Below, piece by piece: positions 7,127-10,635 of a stretch of 10,635 nt of DNA. A program made the translations under genes and the position numbers. The DNA lies in the NCBI GenBank assembly GCA_964515175.1, contig CAZEUR010000039.1, positions 1 through 10,635 of the forward strand. The letters run 5' to 3'. Origin of the DNA: CAIWGV01 sp964515175. GTDB lineage: Bacteria > Pseudomonadota > Alphaproteobacteria > UBA7879 > UBA5542. The notes under the pieces were generated by a model that was not told the origin of the DNA, ran no database searches, and saw only the letters and a list, made by a program, of their open reading frames with translations. The stretch's first letter is position 1, and each line of letters opens with the position of its first letter.

Positions 7127-8200
7127 ATGACCAAAAAAATTATTGTAACAGGCGCGGGCAGCGCTCAAGCCAATGGGGTAATCAATTGTCTCCTTTTAGA
7201 CAATAAGGGGGAAGAAATTATAGGTCTTGGATCAGATCCATATGATCTTGTTTTGTGTCGAGCCCATAAAAAATATCTTATGCCCCACTCTAGAGATCCT
7301 AGATATAAAGATGCTTTACTGAAAGTCTTGAAGCTTGAAAACCCCTCCATGATTCATTTTCAACACGATTTTGAACTCTCCGTTGCTTTACGCTTTAGAA
7401 ATGAGATCGAACAATCTGGAGTAAAGATGCTTATCCCAGATTACGAAACAATAGATACATGCGTCCACAAATACAAATCATGGCTAAAATTCAAACAAGC
7501 CGGCATTATTGTTCCTGAAAATATTGTCATCCACAATCCCGAAGACCTAAAGAAAGCATTTCAGAAGCTTGGCGATGAAAACGGAATGATCTGGCTGAGA
7601 TCTATGTCCATTGGAGGGGGTGGAAAAGGCGCCTTACCCACTAAAGACTACGAAGAAGCATCGGAGTGGATTGATAAAACTCACGGATGGGGGGATTTCG
7701 TTGCAGCAGAACTTCTGTCCAAAGATACTGTAACTTGGCTCTCCATTTGGAAAGACGGAGAACTTGTTGTTGGACAAGGAAGGAGCAGAAAGGGATGGGC
7801 CCACAGTGCTTTAAGCCCCTCAGGTATAACAGGGGTCACGAAAATTGGTGAAACGTATTCTGACCCCATCGTCGATGAAGTTGCTATCAAATCTGTGCAG
7901 GCTGTAAGTTCTGTTCCAAATGGGATTTACGGAGTAGATATGACCTATGATAGGAATGGAATTCCAAATCCTACAGAAATTAATATCTCTAGATTTTTTA
8001 CAACAATTCAGTTTTTTGCGGAGGCCGGCTTAAATATGCCTAAAATCCTAAAAGATATTGTAATTTATGATAAAATGCCAAAACTGGAAAGAAAATTAAA
8101 TCCCTTGAAAGATGGATTTTTATGGCTTAGAGGAATGGATTGCCTTCCTCTTTTAACAACGCAAGAGCAGATCGATAAAGTGCTTATCAAGATAGTGTAA
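7127..8200 (+). CDS. ATP-grasp ligase of unknown substrate
   Basis: A 357-residue ATP-grasp enzyme. The N-terminal Rossmann-like preATP-grasp domain starts with KKIIVTGAGSAQANGV (3-18), similar in style to CarB- and PylC-like proteins. The ATP-grasp region runs from about 110 to 310. K115/K117 before SWLKFKQAGIIVPEN, the flexible glycine loop SIGGGGKG (161-168) and the metal-binding block GVDMTYDRNGIPNPTEIN (269-286) with E284 and N286 are all present. Enzymes of this family activate a carboxylate as an acyl-phosphate and join it to an amine or similar nucleophile. In a cluster that makes an amino sugar, one guess is that it attaches an amino acid or carboxylic acid to that amine or to another sugar. 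The sequence does not say which. Its stop lies two bases before the next gene, so it is almost certainly co-translated with the TPP enzyme. The start is ATG with only a purine-rich leader. Confidence 0.85.
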   Translation: MTKKIIVTGAGSAQANGVINCLLLDNKGEEIIGLGSDPYDLVLCRAHKKYLMPHSRDPRYKDALLKVLKLENPSMIHFQHDFELSVALRFRNEIEQSGVKMLIPDYETIDTCVHKYKSWLKFKQAGIIVPENIVIHNPEDLKKAFQKLGDENGMIWLRSMSIGGGGKGALPTKDYEEASEWIDKTHGWGDFVAAELLSKDTVTWLSIWKDGELVVGQGRSRKGWAHSALSPSGITGVTKIGETYSDPIVDEVAIKSVQAVSSVPNGIYGVDMTYDRNGIPNPTEINISRFFTTIQFFAEAGLNMPKILKDIVIYDKMPKLERKLNPLKDGFLWLRGMDCLPLLTTQEQIDKVLIKIV

Positions 8201-8202
8201 AA

Positions 8203-9882
8203 ATGATTGTTGCTGAATATGTCGCAAAATTTCTTAAGGAAAAGGGCGTTCGTCATGTGTTTGGCTTTCAAGGAGGAGCCATTCTAAAGCTTCTTGATGA
8301 AATTATTGCAACCGGAAAGATAGAGTATGTCCAAAATTATCATGAACAAGCGTCCGCTTTTTGTGCTGATGCCTATTCTAGAGTAACCGGAGGCTTAGGG
8401 GTTGCTTTAGCCACTTCTGGACCCGGAGCCACAAACCTCATTACTGGCATTGCGAATGCTCACCTGGATTCGGTTCCAACCCTTTTTATAACGGGTCAAG
8501 ATTATTCATATAATATCATGAATAATAAAGATGTAAGATCAAACGGCTTTCAAGATTTAGACATCGTAAGTATTGTTAAGCCAATAACAAAATATGCGAC
8601 TATGATTACAGATGCAGCGCGCGTTCCTTATGAACTAGAAAAATCCTACTGGCTAGCAAAAAATGGGCGACCTGGCGCTGTTCTTCTTGATATCCCCATC
8701 GATATTCAGTTCAAGGAATTTGATCCCAAAACCTCGGAACATTTTCTACCAGGAAACCATTTCGATGAACCACTTGTTACAAAGAATGTGATTGAACTAA
8801 TCAAAAGCGCAAAGCGGCCCTTGATTTTAGTAGGGGGAGGCGTTCGAATTGGCAACGCTCAAGAAGAAGTAAAGAAATTTGTTGCATTAACAAACTTTCC
8901 TGTTGTTGGAACAGTCAATGGTTTGGATGTTGTTGAAGGAACCTATGGCTTTTCAGGGCTTTATGGGAATACCTTCTCAAATATGGCAATCCAAAATTGT
9001 GACCTTCTTTTGGCTTTGGGGGTACGATTTGGACAAAATCAAATAGGAAAATCTCCTAAAAATTATACAAAAGCAAAAATTATTCATGTGGATATCGATG
9101 CCCAAGAGCTGAACCGTATTTTTCCAGAAGAAATCGGAATCAGGGCTGATGTAAAGGAATTCTTACATCAGATCAATGAAGAAATAGCCTTGCAAAAACT
9201 ACCGGATCAAAGTTTGTGGCATAAAGAGATAGAGCGATGGATGGAGCTCTACCGTCCAAATGCCTATCAAGATCCAGAAGAGGAGGGAGTAGATCCAGTA
9301 AGATCTTTTGAAATTATATCAAGCTTTTTTTCGCCAGACGCAATTGTAACGTCTGATGTGGGAAATAATCAAATGTGGGTTGCTCAAGCATTTCACCTAA
9401 AAGGACATCAGCGCCTTTTAAATTCTTGTGGATTAGGGTCCATGGGTTATTCTCTACCCGCAGCAATCGGAGCAAAAATAGCATGCCCCAACAGACAAGT
9501 CATTGCCTGTATGGGTGATGGCGGACTGCAAATGAATCTTCAAGAGCTTATGCTGATTTCTAGACGTCAGATGGGGATTAAATGCATAGTGTTTAATAAT
9601 AACACTCTCGGCATGATGCGTTATCTGCAAAAGAAATATTATAATGCGCGCTATCATGGAGCGAACCCCACAGATTTTGCTTGTGTTGATTTGAAGAAAC
9701 TGGCTGAAGCTTATGAAATTGGATACAAGAAGGTCGATACCCTGAAAGAGGTAAAAACTCTTCGCTCTATTTTATCTGATGAAAAGCCCTATATCATTGA
9801 TATAATTGTTTCCATCGATGCACGGCTTTCTAATAGATACGACGAAGAGCTCTTTTTTGAAAAAGAGCGCATGGATGGCTGA
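8203..9882 (+). CDS. Acetolactate-synthase-like thiamine diphosphate enzyme
   Basis: A 559-residue full-length TPP enzyme of the acetohydroxyacid synthase group. The Pyr domain (about 1-165) has GGAILKLLDEI at 24-34 and the cofactor-activating glutamate E48 in NYHEQASAFCADAYSR. The central domain is at about 190-325, with SNMAIQNCDLLLALGVRFG at 259-277. The PP domain has GDGGLQMNLQEL (438-449), where D439 and N466 would bind Mg2+. The family normally joins an acyl unit from pyruvate to a second keto compound. No ilvN-like regulatory subunit, ilvC or ilvD is nearby, which argues against branched-chain amino acid synthesis. Family precedent includes YerE, an acetolactate-synthase homologue that adds a two-carbon branch to a keto-sugar nucleotide in yersiniose synthesis. 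A similar role is possible here but unproven. The position of the Trp that selects 2-ketobutyrate in E. coli AHAS II appears to be Leu (L475). The end overlaps the HAD gene by eight bases. Confidence 0.88.
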   Translation: MIVAEYVAKFLKEKGVRHVFGFQGGAILKLLDEIIATGKIEYVQNYHEQASAFCADAYSRVTGGLGVALATSGPGATNLITGIANAHLDSVPTLFITGQDYSYNIMNNKDVRSNGFQDLDIVSIVKPITKYATMITDAARVPYELEKSYWLAKNGRPGAVLLDIPIDIQFKEFDPKTSEHFLPGNHFDEPLVTKNVIELIKSAKRPLILVGGGVRIGNAQEEVKKFVALTNFPVVGTVNGLDVVEGTYGFSGLYGNTFSNMAIQNCDLLLALGVRFGQNQIGKSPKNYTKAKIIHVDIDAQELNRIFPEEIGIRADVKEFLHQINEEIALQKLPDQSLWHKEIERWMELYRPNAYQDPEEEGVDPVRSFEIISSFFSPDAIVTSDVGNNQMWVAQAFHLKGHQRLLNSCGLGSMGYSLPAAIGAKIACPNRQVIACMGDGGLQMNLQELMLISRRQMGIKCIVFNNNTLGMMRYLQKKYYNARYHGANPTDFACVDLKKLAEAYEIGYKKVDTLKEVKTLRSILSDEKPYIIDIIVSIDARLSNRYDEELFFEKERMDG

Positions 9883-10510
9883 TCGGGTTTTTTTTGATCT
9901 TGATGGAACACTCCTTGATTCCAGTCGTCGCCTTTACACATTATTTATGGAACTAGCTCCAGAAAGTTTTTTTTCTTATGAAGAATATTGGGATATCAAA
10001 AGAAAAAAAACCAATCAACAAGACCTTTTAAAAAAGTATTTTAATTACACAAATGATCGAGTTTTATCTTTCAAAGAAACCTGGCACAAAAGAGTCGAAG
10101 ACCCCACCCTTCTTGAAATGGACACCCCCTTTGAGGGAGTACCCGCTTTTCTAGAAAGAATTTTTCACAAAAAAAAACTCTATGTTGTAACAGCTCGACA
10201 GCATCCTGAAAGAGTAGAAACTCAGCTTGATAAGTTTGGATGGAAACCCTATTTTGTTGATATCCTTGTCACGCAACAAAAGCAATCCAAAGCAGATCTT
10301 ATTCGAGAACACTTGTCTCCAGAAAGCGACGACATCTTGGTGGGGGACACAGGGGATGATATCCTTTGTGGTAAAGAGCTTGGCGTGCGCACAGTTGCTG
10401 TTTGTTCTGGCAATTTAAATGCAGATTCACTAAAAGAATACAAACCCGAACAAATTCTAGATTCAGTTGTGCAGATGGAACCGGACTTTGATTCTCAAAA
10501 ATCAAAGTGA
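9875..10510 (+). CDS. HAD-superfamily phosphatase
   Basis: A 211-residue HAD hydrolase resembling phosphoglycolate phosphatases (subfamily I). Motif I is FFDLDGTLLDSS with nucleophile D8 and acid/base D10. Motif II is VVTARQ with T106, motif III is the lysine in QSKADLI (K139), and motif IV is GDTGDD with D158, D161 and D162. A small helical cap sits between motifs I and II (about 17-85). The chosen start is ATG at 9875, eight bases inside the TPP gene, because it places motif I at the usual distance from the N-terminus. An in-frame ATG at 9806 would add 23 residues that look like an out-of-frame reading of the TPP gene. It should remove phosphate from a small metabolite, perhaps an intermediate of the ATP-grasp/TPP pathway; the substrate is unknown. 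It is the last gene before a likely terminator. Confidence 0.9.
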   Translation: MADRVFFDLDGTLLDSSRRLYTLFMELAPESFFSYEEYWDIKRKKTNQQDLLKKYFNYTNDRVLSFKETWHKRVEDPTLLEMDTPFEGVPAFLERIFHKKKLYVVTARQHPERVETQLDKFGWKPYFVDILVTQQKQSKADLIREHLSPESDDILVGDTGDDILCGKELGVRTVAVCSGNLNADSLKEYKPEQILDSVVQMEPDFDSQKSK

Positions 10511-10540
10511 ATGAAATCCAAAGGGTTTCCTTATTTTCTC
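10485..10540 (+). terminator. Candidate terminator: two consecutive hairpins then a T-rich run
   Basis: The first hairpin pairs ACTTTGATT (10485-10493) with AATCAAAGT (10500-10508), a perfect nine-base stem with a six-base loop, and it includes the first base of the HAD stop codon. The second pairs GAAATCC (10513-10519) with GGGTTTC (10523-10529), seven pairs including one G-T wobble, with a three-base loop. CTTATTTTCT follows at 10530-10539. The second stem plus the T-rich tail fits a weak Rho-independent terminator, and the position directly after the last gene supports it. The stems are low in GC and the T tract is interrupted, so confidence is moderate. Confidence 0.45.
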
Positions 10541-10557
10541 TACAAAGCCTTCTGAAA

Positions 10558-10573
10558 TGTAAAAGTGTAAAAG
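10558..10573 (+). repeat. Two tandem copies of an 8-base unit
   Basis: TGTAAAAG occurs twice in direct succession (10558-10565 and 10566-10573) in the non-coding tail. Two copies of so short a unit may be chance or replication slippage. No function is evident. Confidence 0.4.
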
Positions 10574-10579
10574 TTCAAA

Positions 10580-10635
10580 CAGATGTGAGACCGAGCGAGG
10601 GGGATAAGCGGAGCCATAAATAGCGAAGCGAAATC
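10580..10635. repeat. GC-rich non-coding tail with repeated AGCG-type units, possible dispersed repeat
   Basis: The last 50 or so bases are clearly richer in G and C than the rest of the tail and contain related units: GAGCGAGG (10594-10601), AAGCGGAG (10607-10614) and AGCGAAGCGA (10622-10631). No convincing coding frame begins here. A GTG at 10507 overlapping the HAD stop could encode 38 residues up to TAG at 10621, but nothing about that peptide looks like a protein. The pattern resembles an interspersed repeat or the edge of a structured element, cut by the window end. The class is a guess. Confidence 0.25.

Noticed and set aside
9806..9874. Longer start for the HAD phosphatase at ATG 9806
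   Set aside because: The extra 23 residues lie inside the well-conserved end of the TPP gene in another frame and would push the motif I aspartate unusually far from the N-terminus.
8203..9882. Housekeeping acetolactate synthase (ilvB/ilvG) annotation
   Set aside because: No ilvN/ilvM, ilvC or ilvD nearby, altered active-site residues, and tight linkage to an ATP-grasp and HAD gene in a glycan cluster, so a branched-chain amino acid role is not supported.
10507..10623. 38-codon frame starting with GTG over the HAD stop codon
   Set aside because: It runs through the terminator hairpin and the repeat-like tail, and its peptide has no recognisable protein features.

Overview
The window is a surface-polysaccharide (O-antigen or capsule-like) biosynthesis segment from an AT-rich bacterium, about 40% GC by eye. 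All nine protein genes lie on the + strand, packed end to end with overlaps or very short gaps, so most or all of it probably works as one operon. The content suggests a Gram-negative bacterium. The sequence gives no ribosomal or housekeeping marker, so I assign no genus.

Region 1 (about 175-4658) encodes an activated amino-sugar pathway. It holds a glucose-1-phosphate thymidylyltransferase (RmlA type), a two-domain fusion of a cupin sugar 3,4-ketoisomerase (FdtA/QdtA/WxcM type) with a PLP sugar aminotransferase (FdtB/QdtB/DegT type), a dTDP-glucose 4,6-dehydratase (RmlB), and a GNAT/FemAB-like acyltransferase. The rhamnose enzymes RmlC and RmlD are absent here. In order of reaction, RmlA makes dTDP-glucose, RmlB makes dTDP-4-keto-6-deoxyglucose, the fusion moves the keto group to C3 and aminates it, and the acyltransferase would N-acylate it. 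The expected product is a dTDP-3-acylamino-3,6-dideoxyhexose of the Fuc3NAc/Qui3NAc type.

Region 2 (4643-7040) holds two glycosyltransferases, one CgeB-like and one GT2 family. These would build the repeat unit or modify a glycan.

Region 3 (7127-10510) is a tight three-gene set: an ATP-grasp ligase, an acetolactate-synthase-like thiamine diphosphate enzyme with no regulatory subunit next to it, and a HAD phosphatase. Its joint product is not evident. It is the most interesting part of the window because a C-C bond-forming or decarboxylating TPP enzyme, a ligase and a phosphatase together suggest an unusual sugar branch or acyl/aminoacyl substituent.

The flanks are short. Positions 1-174 hold a candidate promoter and a small open minus-strand frame of unknown meaning. 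Positions 10485-10635 hold two consecutive hairpins followed by a T-rich stretch (a likely terminator), then a GC-rich, repeat-like tail cut by the window edge. I see no tRNA, rRNA, CRISPR array, insertion sequence or origin.
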